64,000 bases of DNA from Capronia americana (Eukaryota; Ascomycota; Eurotiomycetes; Chaetothyriales; Herpotrichiellaceae), in assembly GCA_016110215.1 (NCBI GenBank), contig JADWQD010000017.1, forward strand, positions 62,001-126,000, in the 5' to 3' direction. Below are positions 1 through 10,713 of the stretch, piece by piece. Made by a program: the position numbers and the translations under genes. The stretch's first letter is position 1, and each line of letters starts with the position of its first letter. The notes under the pieces are model-generated. The model saw nothing but the letters and a program-made list of their open reading frames with translations. It made no database searches and was not told the origin of the DNA.

Positions 1-1285
1 CCGTCGGAGTCTCGCCAACCTTCCTCGCCGCTGTTGGAGTCCTCGTCCGGGTGGGCATAATCATCCTCCACGGGCCTGAGGCTGTCCGGTTCGAATCGTT
101 CATGGAATGGTCTCCTCCGCTGAACACCGTAAAACTGGGAACGCCGCTCAAAATCGGCTTGCTGTCGCTGCTTGAATGCTACCATCTCCTGGTCTGGGGA
201 CAGGCTGCCATGGTCATGCACAAAAGCATCTTGAGGATCATGTGGACGTTCGACTCGAGGCATTCGATCAGGATCTGGCGGTGGCCAGCTTGTACCTGGA
301 TCCTCGAAACCGTTCGTCTCGAAGACTAACCCACTCGTCCTCGGACTTGCAGAAAACGGCCAAAACCAAGCAATTGGATTTGCTGAGCCCATGCCCTGGC
401 AGATGTTGTTCCAGATGCCGATGTCGTAGGGAAATTCTTGTTTCACGAGTTTCATTCGAATCCCATCGGGCCCATCCAAGTAGCCTCCAAGAGCGCGAGC
501 TCGACGAAGAAGCTGCTCATGACGTTCGATCTCCCAGCTCTCAATGGTGGTGACATTGGCGCCGAGACCATAGATCGCACGAAAGAATGTGATAGAGACG
601 AGGAAGACGGTGAGGGTGTTGACGATCATCAGTGTGAGGAGATGGACAAGCTGCCAGGGAGACGGGCCGAGGTACTGGTGGTTTAGGTCAGTTCGTGGTC
701 AGTGGAAGGGACGACCGGCTTACACTAGGCATGTTGCGACTTTCCCAGATGGCGCCAGCGCGCAGGTACAAAAAGTACTCAAGATAGCACATTGAGAATA
801 CGGCATACCACAGGAAGCGCATGAAATGAGGGAACGTAAAGTGTGATACACAGTTGACAGTCCACGGACAATGATGGTCCATTTTCGGGATACATCTGAC
901 ACAGTCAGCATGGTAGGTAGTCAGGGACGAAGAAACCTATGTACCTTTTGCACACTCTGCAGTGATGCGACCTCGGAGGTTTGATAGCTTCACACTTCCG
1001 ACAATATCTCTGCCTTGACGCAGCCTTCCCTCTGGGGGCCGCCGAGTCGATATCTTCGGCCTGGCCCGGCTTCCAACCAAGCGGTACACGTCCAGGATCC
1101 CCTGTGCATGCACGTGCGTAGCTGATCCATATACATGCCACCAATGCGTTGAATGTGATCTTCTGCTTGAAAGTAAGGGGACCAGGTTCAGTATGACTGA
1201 AAAGGTACTGAGACGAGTACGAAAGAAATGCCACGAGCGTCACAACGGCCGGCACGGCGAATTTTGCCAGTTGTTGGGTATCCAT
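1..1285 (-). CDS. PFA4: Palmitoyltransferase PFA4 (DHHC family), C-terminus cut by window edge
   Basis: Integral-membrane protein S-acyltransferase that attaches palmitate to cysteines of target proteins, probably at the ER. Exons read 1285-945, 895-724 and 674 to beyond base 1, with two 49-bp GT-AG introns. The N-terminus holds two hydrophobic segments. The Cys-rich domain follows (CRKCEAIKPPRSHHC, then CRVCKRCIPKMDHHCPW), with the catalytic DHHC cysteine at the start of exon 2. The next residues, NCVSHFTFPHFMRF, are typical of the fungal PFA4 subgroup. Two more hydrophobic segments come next, then a charged tail that is still open at the left edge of the window. The start at 1285 is the first ATG and fits the family N-terminus. 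PFA4 is my best subfamily assignment; membership of the DHHC family is certain. Confidence 0.9.
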
Positions 1286-1706
1286 CTCTAAGCCAAAGGT
1301 CGGCCCGTGCTTTTGACGAGCTTAGGACAAACTTCTATGTCCAAAAGCACTCTCATCATTTCTGGTCGGAGGATATCGGTTAAGGCTATTGCCAATGTCT
1401 TGATCCGTGCAAATGGAATAGTGGCTACAGGTTGGATAGATGTCAAGAATTGAAGAAACCCGTCAGGGGCGAAAAACAAAGACGCATTGGTGTCAGCTAC
1501 TCCACCGTAATCAGTCGCACTTGTGCGATGTAATTGCTCCGATGATGGAAGACAAGGAAGATGTTGTCCAAGCCTTCTGTGTACTATAAGGAACGGGAGT
1601 CTACATCGGGTTCGATCTCGCAAGGGCTCAGACATCTCGCCGACGCTAGCGTCGTAGCATTTAACAGTCTCGCTGATCTCCAAGCAAAAGCAGCAGGTGC
1701 TAACTT
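1286..1706. other. Intergenic: PFA4 promoter side and 3' end of the flavin oxidoreductase
   Basis: About 420 bp between the PFA4 start and the downstream end of the oxidoreductase gene, both on the minus strand. Open frames here have no recognisable domain and overlap the oxidoreductase 3' end, so I read the stretch as promoter plus 3' untranslated sequence. Confidence 0.5.
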
Positions 1707-3131
1707 TCAGTCCGATTTCACAAGCTGTGTAGAGAAGGAATATCTCAGCCTTGCCAACAACCACTGAGTTGCACTCTTGAGCACACCCTTCATCCCCTCC
1801 ACAGTACTGACAAGAACCACCCACGGCAAACTCGCAGAAGGATCGCTTGCTAGCCCATTCGCCATGCGTCTCATGTTCCAGTAGAAAAACTCTCCTGGCA
1901 GACCGACCCCAACCAGCTTGACAGGCATCCAAGTGGCCAGCCACAAGCCCCGGACCTCATGAGGCATAGCAAGTGCCTCATCATCAGGAATCTCGGTGTT
2001 CAGCAAGATATCCTTTGGTAACGTGGGTTGCAGGACAGCTGTGCGACCGAGGCCGATGAGCTGGCATAAACCGTTGTCGATGGCATCTGCCATGCCATTA
2101 CGTGAACGCCAGCCGCCACTCAACTGGATCGGCACCCTGCTGTGCAATCGCTCCACTTTCTCTGCAAAGTCAGTAAAGAAGGCCTCACGGATCCGCGTAC
2201 TCTTGCGCCTAGGCGCCCTCTCAAGTGTCTTGAGACCAAAAGTGTTGTGCAGCTCGCATGTGGTCGCTTCGGCATTGCCGCCGCTGATGTCAACGAAGTC
2301 GACTTTGCCGCATTCTACTAACCACCGCACTTGTTCAAGGGCTTCGTCTTGTGTCAATCCTCCATTTTCCATATAATCTGCCGAGTTGATTTTGACGCCA
2401 ACGCAGAAAGGTGGAGGGCATACCATACGGACTTCGTCGATGAGACGCTGCAGAAAGCGAAGACGCTTTTCTCGACTGCCGCCGTACTCGTCCGTGCGGC
2501 GGTTGGTGTGGGGTGAAAGGAATTGCGAGATAAGGAATCCATGAGCTGCATGCAGTTGAATGCCAGCGAAGCCGGCTCGGTGGGCGAGACGAGCAGCTCG
2601 AACGAAGTTGGCTACCGCCTCATCTATCTCGTTAAGATTCATTGCCTTCGGTGTGGCCAACAGTTTTTCTACTACCACCTTGTCTAGCCATGTATTGCCC
2701 ACTTTTACAGGTACACTAGATGGACACAGAGGTGCCATATCCATTGGCCTGATGCCTGCTCCAACAATGCTCGTTCTGCCAGGGTGTGAGATTTGAACCA
2801 CGCAAGGAGTCCCCCCTGTCTGGGCAATGCGAGCCCATTCTTTCCATTTTGCCAATATAGGTTCGTCTAAAGAGGCCTCGTGGCAGCAAACATCGCCTGG
2901 GAGGGAGAAAAAGCGCAGGTCCACTTGGACTTGGCCGGTAAGGAGCATGCCATAGCGAGCATTGGCCCAGGTGCTGTAGAGAGCACGGAATTTGTCGACG
3001 GGAGGATCGAAGTTGGGAGGCTCGGCGCATGTTTCTTGCATGGGACATTTTACCAACCGATTAGGCAAGGTGAGCCCGCAGGGAAGTGTGAGGGGAGAGT
3101 TGATAACGTCAACCGATGCTGTTATCGACAT
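1707..3131 (-). CDS. Old Yellow Enzyme-type NADH:flavin oxidoreductase (FMN)
   Basis: Predicted FMN-dependent ene-reductase/NADH oxidoreductase with a TIM-barrel fold, 474 residues in one exon. Family signatures are clear: an N-terminal LPNRLVKCPMQE strand, VQISHPGRTS around residue 114, and the block GIQLHAAHGFLISQFLSP followed by NRRTDEYGGS near residues 190-215, which binds FMN and substrate in this family. The last 80 residues, after the barrel, form a hydrophobic fungal-type extension (GLWLATWMPVKLVGVG) that may touch membranes. The physiological substrate cannot be read from sequence. It is divergent from the MutL gene, with 385 bp between the two starts. A small C-terminal intron is possible but not needed. 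Confidence 0.88.
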   Translation of the reverse strand: MSITASVDVINSPLTLPCGLTLPNRLVKCPMQETCAEPPNFDPPVDKFRALYSTWANARYGMLLTGQVQVDLRFFSLPGDVCCHEASLDEPILAKWKEWARIAQTGGTPCVVQISHPGRTSIVGAGIRPMDMAPLCPSSVPVKVGNTWLDKVVVEKLLATPKAMNLNEIDEAVANFVRAARLAHRAGFAGIQLHAAHGFLISQFLSPHTNRRTDEYGGSREKRLRFLQRLIDEVRMVCPPPFCVGVKINSADYMENGGLTQDEALEQVRWLVECGKVDFVDISGGNAEATTCELHNTFGLKTLERAPRRKSTRIREAFFTDFAEKVERLHSRVPIQLSGGWRSRNGMADAIDNGLCQLIGLGRTAVLQPTLPKDILLNTEIPDDEALAMPHEVRGLWLATWMPVKLVGVGLPGEFFYWNMRRMANGLASDPSASLPWVVLVSTVEGMKGVLKSATQWLLARLRYSFSTQLVKSD

Positions 3132-3516
3132 GGTAACAAGTAGCCTGCGTGAACGGAATGGTCTGTACAGAGTAACAACGCGCGAGCAACTTCAAAGCCA
3201 AACATATTGACTGACACTCACCATCCTAGCCTTCCGCGAGGAGAGCTCGTTACTGGTTATCTGCGGAGGCACAGTCCAGACCATGAGAACCGAAGACGCT
3301 TAACATCGTTCGCCTCCAACTCAGCGAGCCCTGAGATCCTGTGGCATTGCATCTTGTGGAAGAAGAATCCTCCGTAGTTTGCCGAGCCGCTAGCGACGCG
3401 TCGGCTTGAAGTCGAGACGCGCCTGGAGTGGGTCTCTCCCTGAACTGAATTTCACTTCACCTTCATCTTCAAGGGCTTTCCGACGCGTCGACGGTAGTAT
3501 CCTCAATGGTTGCAGG
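3132..3516. promoter_or_regulatory. Bidirectional promoter with two MluI cell-cycle (MCB-like) boxes
   Basis: 385 bp between the divergent oxidoreductase and MutL-homologue genes. Two identical ten-base palindromes CGACGCGTCG, each holding ACGCGT, have their cores at 3396-3401 and 3483-3488. The second lies 29 bp before the MutL ATG. ACGCGT is the established MBF target in yeasts for S-phase and DNA-repair genes; its use here is inference. Confidence 0.5.
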
Positions 3517-6433
3517 ATGCCAATCGCAGCTCTGCCGGAGGACACTACTCGCGCTCTCGGCTCTTCTCTGGTCTTGAATGATGCTAAATCAGTCGTCAAA
3601 GAGCTCATCGACAATGCTCTCGATGCCCAAGCCACAGCTATCAGCATTGAAATTTCAGCAAATACCCTAGACGTCATCCAGGTCAAGGATAACGGCACTG
3701 GCATCCATGTTCAGGATCGACAGCTTCTCTGTAAACATGGTTGTACTTCTAAGATCAGAACCATTGACGACCTCGGACGACTCGGTGGCGCCTTTCTCGG
3801 ATTTCGAGGTGAAGCACTGGCCAGTATAGTCGAACTGAGTCAATACGTGGTCATCACTACCCGTGTGGACGGGGAGGTTGTGGGGACATCGATAAAGTAT
3901 GCTGCCTCCGGAATGATTAGGTGGGTGGCGTAAAGGTCTTCTTACGCTCATTGTATCATGACCATTTCAGTTCTTCTTCAGCTTCCCATCCTGTCGGAAC
4001 AACGATACGCGTGCAAGATTTCCTCACGAAAATACCGGTCAGGAAACAGTCGGCTTTGAAGGCGACCACGAAAACTTTGGAGGCTGTAAAGTCTCTCCTC
4101 TTCTCCTTCGCCTTCGCGAGACCTGAAGTACGCTTCTCGCTCAAGGTGTTGAAAGCAAAGAATAACAAGCTCAATTGGACTTACACTGCGACTCCAAGCC
4201 ATTCTCTGACCGAAATCGCGACAAAGGTTGTCGGGAAGGAGATCTCGTCTGTTTGTGCGCCTCATTCTATAACGTCTATTGACTGCGATGACGCTACTGG
4301 AGCCGGCTGGGACATCAGCGCCATCTTGATTTCCCCATCCGCCGGTATGTCAAAGTATTATGGACTTACTAGGACCACGTTGACAAGTCAGATCCTATCA
4401 AGATACGCAATGCCACACAGTATATTTCCATCGACGGCCGCCCGGTCAGCGCCGAACGGCATACGATGAAAGAGATTACCAAGTCATATAAGCGCCATGT
4501 CCAGCAGAGCGTCTTGTCATCGGCCGGTGCTTCGGTCCAGCGGCCATTCCTCTGCATGCAGATACGTTGTCCCCCGGAAAGTTACGATGTCAACATCGAG
4601 CCGGCGAAGGATGACGTCCTTTTCCTTGACTTTAGCTCTGTTCAGTTGTTGTCACTGGTGGAAAGCTTGTTCTGCCGAGCGTATCCCAAGTCCGATAACC
4701 ATGAAGAAGGGGCGGACAGTTTAGCTAATGACAAGGACACAGCTTCCTCCAATGGGACGTCCGTCTTCGACCAGAACATGCTTCGTTCAGAACAGGCTGA
4801 TGCCGAAGAAAGGGATGCGGTAGATGGTGAAGCCGAGCGAGAATCGCTAAGCCCAGAGGACTCAGCACTACGTGGATCAAGCCTGAGGAATCCGTTTATC
4901 ATTGCGGCCATGAATGCCAAGGTCAAACCCGTAAAGATGGTCGACAAACAAACGGGCGGATCGTCTAAGCCGAGGACAAGTGCGACGTCCGATATTCAAA
5001 ATGAGGAGGCCCGGCCCACCACTCGTTCGGGAGATTGCTCCCTCGGAGGGACACCAGAAACTCATCCACTACACGACGCGCACCCAACTCCGACTACATC
5101 CCCAAGACCAGCGCCTCCCATGAGACGGCGAACCAAAGCTACCACAGGGATAGACGACGAAGGAGCACTGGGCCGAATTCGTCACGCGCACGATTCTGGT
5201 GCCTCGCCTCAGCAGACAGGCTTACAGTCTTGGTTGACCCCAAATACTGGGTCACCTCACCCTATCCGCCTCGGGGGCACAAGTTCAAACATTGAAAGCC
5301 CCGGCTCATCGGCAGGAATCACCCAGGTAATTCCAGATGTGACGACCGCAGCATCCAACGGGATTCACTCTAGCTCGCAGATTGGTCGGAGGTTGGGTCC
5401 TGGGCAGAAGCCTTTTAAAATGCCTTCCAAGGGCAGGTCTCAAGGCCAGATGTCTGGTGGACTGCCCCCAACGCCACCCTCTAGCCTTCATGATCGACAT
5501 GGGCGATTGCTACAAGGAGAATCACGGAGCCTCTCTATTGGCGCAGAGCCAGAGGAACAAGACAATATGAGTCTTCCCTCCAGCCAGCAACTTCGACTCA
5601 GGAGAAGTACAGTGAGTTCTGCGGACCATCCGCTGAGCGAGCTTTCACAACATAATTCGGAATTAAATGATATCATGGACTTCGAACACCGAAAGAAGGC
5701 GGCGATAGCTCATCAAAGAAGACTGGATGCCAGGACGCCCTCCACTTTGTTCAGAAACACGTTAGGTATCTCGAGGAAACATGAGATTGTGGGTGCGTTG
5801 CCGGGCACCGGGGAGGAAGAGTTGATGGTTGAGGACTATGCCGCCAGGTTTGGCAGCAAGGAGGATAGCAGCTCGAAGCAGCCAACTTCAAACCTTCATG
5901 TCAACCGTTATCAGAAAACAATCATGGATTTATCCCACTCTCATCCGTATGGACAAAACGAGACACTTGATGTCGAAGAGCATTGCTCCTCTCTGGCTAT
6001 TAATGCTGGGGATGCTGCCACCGAACGGCCCGTGCTCTCACCGAATGATCCACGGGCTCCTCTGATGAAGCAGCCACCGAAGCCATTGCAGGGCAAACTG
6101 CACCGCACCAAGTTGTCCAAGCTTCCGCTCGAAAGGATATTGTCTGGAACCGAAACTTTCGGCCTTAAGCTTACGACGAATATCTTCGACAGCCTCCAGG
6201 ACATCAGCGAGCGCGTTCAGGGACTTTCGTTGATCGACCCGTATATAAAACATGGCATAGTGGAAGGCACAGATTTCGACTCTGCTGACGCATCATCTCT
6301 CGAAGACTGGCAGTACTCATTTTGTAACTTAGCCATTGAAAGGTACCCTACACAGACGCAAGAGGAGAGAGACGCGATTTCGAATATGAAGTTCACTATT
6401 TCGAGTTGTTCTTGCGGGACTGAAAAGAGCTAA
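3517..6433 (+). CDS. MutL-family mismatch repair protein, Mlh2/PMS1-like
   Basis: DNA mismatch-repair ATPase that would pair with Mlh1. Exons are 3517-3920, 3971-4344 and 4392-6433 (939 residues), with introns of 50 and 47 bp whose phases agree. The N-terminal GHKL ATPase carries KELIDNALDA (Mg-binding Asn/Glu), DNGTGI and GFRGEALASI in the first 110 residues, then GTTIRVQDFLTKIPVRKQ of the transducer domain. The middle 400 residues are low-complexity Ser/Pro/Thr linker. The C-terminus shows neither the DQHAxxERxxxE endonuclease motif nor the Cys/His zinc motifs of Pms1/Mlh3. The opening PIAALPEDTTRALGS resembles the human PMS1/yeast Mlh2 branch. I start at 3517 because the family N-terminus begins there; an in-frame ATG at 3406 is the alternative. 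The 3' end could hide another intron. Confidence 0.82.
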
Positions 6434-6710
6434 TATGAGGTTGTTGTGATTTCGAGCATACGAACTATGTGGAGAGGTCACTGATGCCAAGAGATATCTT
6501 ATATGTTGCTGGTCTGCTCTTCTATGTTGAGTCTGTTGATGAACCACCCATACTACCACAGTTATGACGATGTTCCGATTCTCGAGCTTCGACTCTTTAG
6601 CGTCGTTGTTTCAATTCTGGAGCCAGACAATGCCTCACATCGCACCTTGTCGCCCTGTTGGCCGCCGTCCGACCGGCGTTTATGCTTGTTTCAAACGCTC
6701 TTCTTCTTTC

Positions 6711-9700
6711 TCAGGAAGTAAGCACGTTAAACTCTTCAATAACGCTCCTTGGCTTCTTATACTCTCCGACGCTCTTCCATTCTGTCTTCAGCTCAAAGAA
6801 CTCCGGCCCACCAACTCTCAGTGCTTCTGCGGAACCAGTCCACAGTGGGTGCGCAGGCATGCCTATTACTCTCACCTTAAGACCATAGCGCAGTTCGGGT
6901 GAACCAAGTGCTTCGCCGTCGGAACCCAGAATGGAGATCAAATCCGGTACCGTGCAAATGATTTCTTCTTCTTCTGAGGTCGCTGGGTTGACATGGTAGT
7001 TCTGTGGGGAGATGAACCCGGCCGACAAATATTCGTTTTGGAAGGGAATGGCCAGGTAGCGGGTCTCACGCTCTTGAGAACCGTTTGAGGTAGACGGCGA
7101 TGAAGAGCTGATGTCGCCTTCCTCGTCGGCGGAGAGAGGTGCGATGATGCAGCGGCCGACGGTGTAGCCTCGGGAGACGTCACGGGTGACATCGATGATT
7201 TTGCCCGTATAGAGCTGTCTGACCGGTGTTATGTTTGCAATTGCTTCGATGAAGTCAAGCTTCGTTTGCCTGGCCAGATGGACGGCTCGTCCGAGGTACC
7301 ATGCCTGGGAGACAGTGTTTGGGACTGCGTACTGCTTGATTACATCGCCAGGAAGTGGTCGTCCGGCGGCCGCTGTCGAATTGCCCATCTCAACGCATGT
7401 TTGGCGTGTGAGTGTTTCGACCCGCTTGTTCGATTCAGCCGATAGCACGACGGACGCATTGCCTTTGCAGTCAGCGGTTGCGAACGGCAACACAGGCTGA
7501 CCATACACGTACGGGGTCCCGTGCTCCAGTGTTGGATATGCGCGACCCATCAAGTCGCAGTCAACCACCGGCCGATCGTACCGAGCACTGGTGGGAAAAG
7601 TGACAAGCCCATTTCCCCCTCCGATCTCATCTGCCACGATGCCATGGAAGTCTTTGATTCCCATGATGGTATTTACTGCGTCGATGGCCGCGAATACGTC
7701 CGTGCCAGCACCGATCCGCTCATTGCTCACCGAGGGCGCGCCATACCCGGAGCCGAAAACACAGATGTCGTCGTCCTTTAATGATTCCAGAGCGACGACT
7801 CGCATTGTTCCTGCACCGCCCTTGCGAAGGATGTCCATTGTGTACAATGCCATGAGGTAGGGAGATCCGCCGCCTCCTGTTCCAAGCACGCCCGCGCCAG
7901 ATGCAATCAGCTCGACGTCAACGGGTGAAATGTACCAGACTCCATCCTTGACCGTCGGCCGATAAGAGGCAACATCGACGCCCAGTGTGGGCTTTGCCAT
8001 GTTACCATCCTGTACAATGTGGCCGTCTGCCTTGGCTGCTTCTGGTGACAAGTCCTCATCCACTTCCAAGTCATGGTGCAGCGTGCCATTGGGGACTCTG
8101 TCCTGAGCAAGGCCATCTTTGACTCTCAAACTACCGACTGCTTTCATGACAAAGCGTGTGGCTTTGTTGGTCACATACTGGAGAGGAATCTTCTGGATGT
8201 CCACAATCTGGACATCTCCCTCATCTGCCCCATTGGCAATGGCGGCATCGATTGCTGTCTTTTTGGCCGCTTCGATGGCCGCACTCTCGTCCTGACCAGC
8301 CAGGATCTCAATAATGTCAATCTCACCTGCAACCTTCGCAATAGCCGCTCCGACCGCGTTCGCTGAATCATGATGGGGTGGCCGAAGACATTCCTCGACC
8401 CCATCGAGCTCATCTGTGAGAATGACAGATCCTCCACCGACCAAGAGCACGGACACTGGGGCTGAGGATACCTTCATCCTGTCGATGGCTCTTTCCAGTT
8501 GCCGTTTGATGTCTGCTTTCGCCCCTTCGATAACCTTCCTTGGGAGGCTCTTCACTTTCTCAAAGTCACCAATCTGTGCGGCTCCGGAAGCCACGACAAT
8601 ATCCGTGGCGGTAAGCACTGAGCCCCCAAATACTACTGCATCTGTTGTCAGTCGATGAGCGACCGAGGCGGGACCAACAGTAACTAGTCCATCATCGCCT
8701 ATCGACCGCACACGACTCCCTCCTCCAAGTCCAATGGACAGCACCTCCGGCATCGAGAAAGCAGTGCGCACCCCTCCGACCTCGACAAAGTTCGGCGCCT
8801 GCCGGGGGAACCCTGAAGGTAAGAGCGAACAGATGTCAGTCGTGGTCCCCCCAATATCCACCACCACAACTTGCTTGTCTGCTAATGTTCGATCTCCATG
8901 GCCCAGTCTTTGCAGAAACGCGGCACCCATCAGACTATTCGTAGGCCCACTTGCAAATGTCTTGATTGGCGATTCTGCGGCCATTGTGGCGTCCGCCAGG
9001 GTACCATCATTTTGTGTCAGATACAGTGGACAGGAGAGATCAAGGTTTGACATGGCAAGTCTAAAGCCCTTGATTGTCTTGCGGGCGAATCCCAGGATTG
9101 CTGCATTGAGAATTGTGGCATTCTCGCGAGTTAGCAGACCGGTGCCACCGATCTGGCCAGAGCAGACGACAGACAGGCCCGGCTCAAATTGCTGCAGCAG
9201 AGCTTTGCATCTCTCCTCGTGCAAACCGTTCTGATCGAGTGCGGAAAATACACCGACCACGGCGACATACTGTATCCCGGCTTCCACAATGGCCGACGCC
9301 GCCTCCTTGATCTGGCCCGGGTTGAGACTTGATATCTCTCGGCCATCGATTTCAAGCCCACCATCGAGGTAGAAGATCGGACCTTCAATAATATTCCTCA
9401 GCGCATAAGGAAAGTCAGAGAAAGGAGGTATCTGCAGTACTGTGTGAGCCAGACTCTCCACGGATTGATGCGACGACGATATACCTTCCTGGTGTACGGA
9501 CCACATAATCTCACAACAGCCACCCGACTAAGTCTTCTCGCATCGTTCTCAACAACGGCGTTCACAAAATGCGTGGTGCCAATTGCGACATTCAGAACCT
9601 TCCTTCTGTCAACGTTGGAATGAGCGAGGACTTCCTTAACTGCAGTTTGGATTCCTAGCGTCACATGCGCTGTTGTTGCTGTCTTGCAGGTAGCGAGGAC

Positions 9701-9787
9701 ACCTCGCGAATCGCTATCTAGCGCATTGATATCAAGAATGGCCGCGTCGGTGTTTGTTCCACCGACGTCGACGCCTATTCGGTACAT
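6711..9787 (-). CDS. Hydantoinase/oxoprolinase (HyuA-type) fused to a DUF917 domain
   Basis: Predicted ATP-dependent cyclic-amide hydrolase. Exon 1 is 9787-9485 and exon 2 is 9431-6711, joined across a 53-bp intron (1007 residues). The N-terminus GVDVGGTNTDAAILD is the phosphate-1 loop of the HyuA/5-oxoprolinase ASKHA fold. VVVDIGGTTTDICSLLPSG and the Gly-rich segment SIGLGGGSRV follow within the hydantoinase_A domain (about residues 200-530). From about residue 640 the sequence changes to DUF917 (GAGVLGTGGGGSPY, then DEIGGGNGL). HyuA and DUF917 proteins are often neighbours in bacteria; here they are one chain. It is divergent from the NCS1 permease, so uptake and ring opening may be co-regulated. 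The substrate is unknown: hydantoins, N-methylhydantoin and 5-oxoproline are all possible. Confidence 0.88.
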
Positions 9788-10713
9788 ACTCGAGGGCCGT
9801 CGATGCCTGCCTCCAAAACGGCCAATGCGCAGATGGGCGATTATGCGCGCGAAGAAATCTAGGTCAAGGGCTGCCCTTCTGTAAGACAGGGAGATGTGGC
9901 CATGTCATTCAACAGGTCAGCATCGCACAATCATAACCAGCGGACTCTACTCATAGACTGCATTAATCCAGCGCGAAGGATTCATCCGTCGTGGCACAGC
10001 TCCACACGCCGGGTTTCAGATGATGATTTGCACGTACTGTGGTAACGCAAGGCAGATATAATTGCGGAAATGATCACGCAATCATTGGTCGGACAGTCCG
10101 TTTTCAATCATCGCGCCGAACGGTCTTCTGCCATACGCCTGGTGCCCAAACGGAGATCTGCGGGCGGCACTGGCACCGACTCTTGGTGGAGGAGATAGAG
10201 AACGGCAGTGAGAAATGCAGGCCATTCGAACTGGTATGCGACGGATCTGCACACGTGGGGTTCTATGGGGTCCCCCGGAGCACCATGTTACACGTTGATA
10301 AGGAACTGCCACAGAGTTGCATGGACTTCGAGCTGGTTATATCTTCATTCGCATGCCAACTCTTGGTGCCAGAGGACATCATCGGGCGCACGGGTTCGGC
10401 AAAGCTCTCTTTATCCTTCTCATAGACGGCAAGTCCCGGAAGAGACACGCCTTGTTTTCGACACCTGCGGTGCTGTATAGCGCCCAATTATCCTTGAAAG
10501 GAAATAGGATGATTAAGCACTGATCGACCAGAGGCTAGATCGGTGGACTTGAGATAGCAGGGCCAAGGCGGCGTTATCGGGACTGATTAATCAATTAAAG
10601 TGCTGAACTTGGCCGACGGGCTTCTGGGAGTACATTTGTTTCCCATATCCTCCTCCGCCGCTCCTCTATCTGCCTCCGCGTTGAAGGTGGATCAACCTGT
10701 CATTGTTGGCGGG
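9788..10713. promoter_or_regulatory. Divergent promoter region, hydantoinase / NCS1 permease
   Basis: 926 bp between two divergent start codons. Open frames here are short and without recognisable domains. Several GATA cores occur (for example GTTATCGG near 10571 and AATTATCC near 10487), which would fit AreA/NIT2-type nitrogen control. GATA cores are common by chance, so this is weak evidence. Confidence 0.4.

Noticed and set aside
1288..1944. 218-codon open frame on the minus strand
   Set aside because: Overlaps the 3' end of the oxidoreductase in another frame and has no recognisable content.
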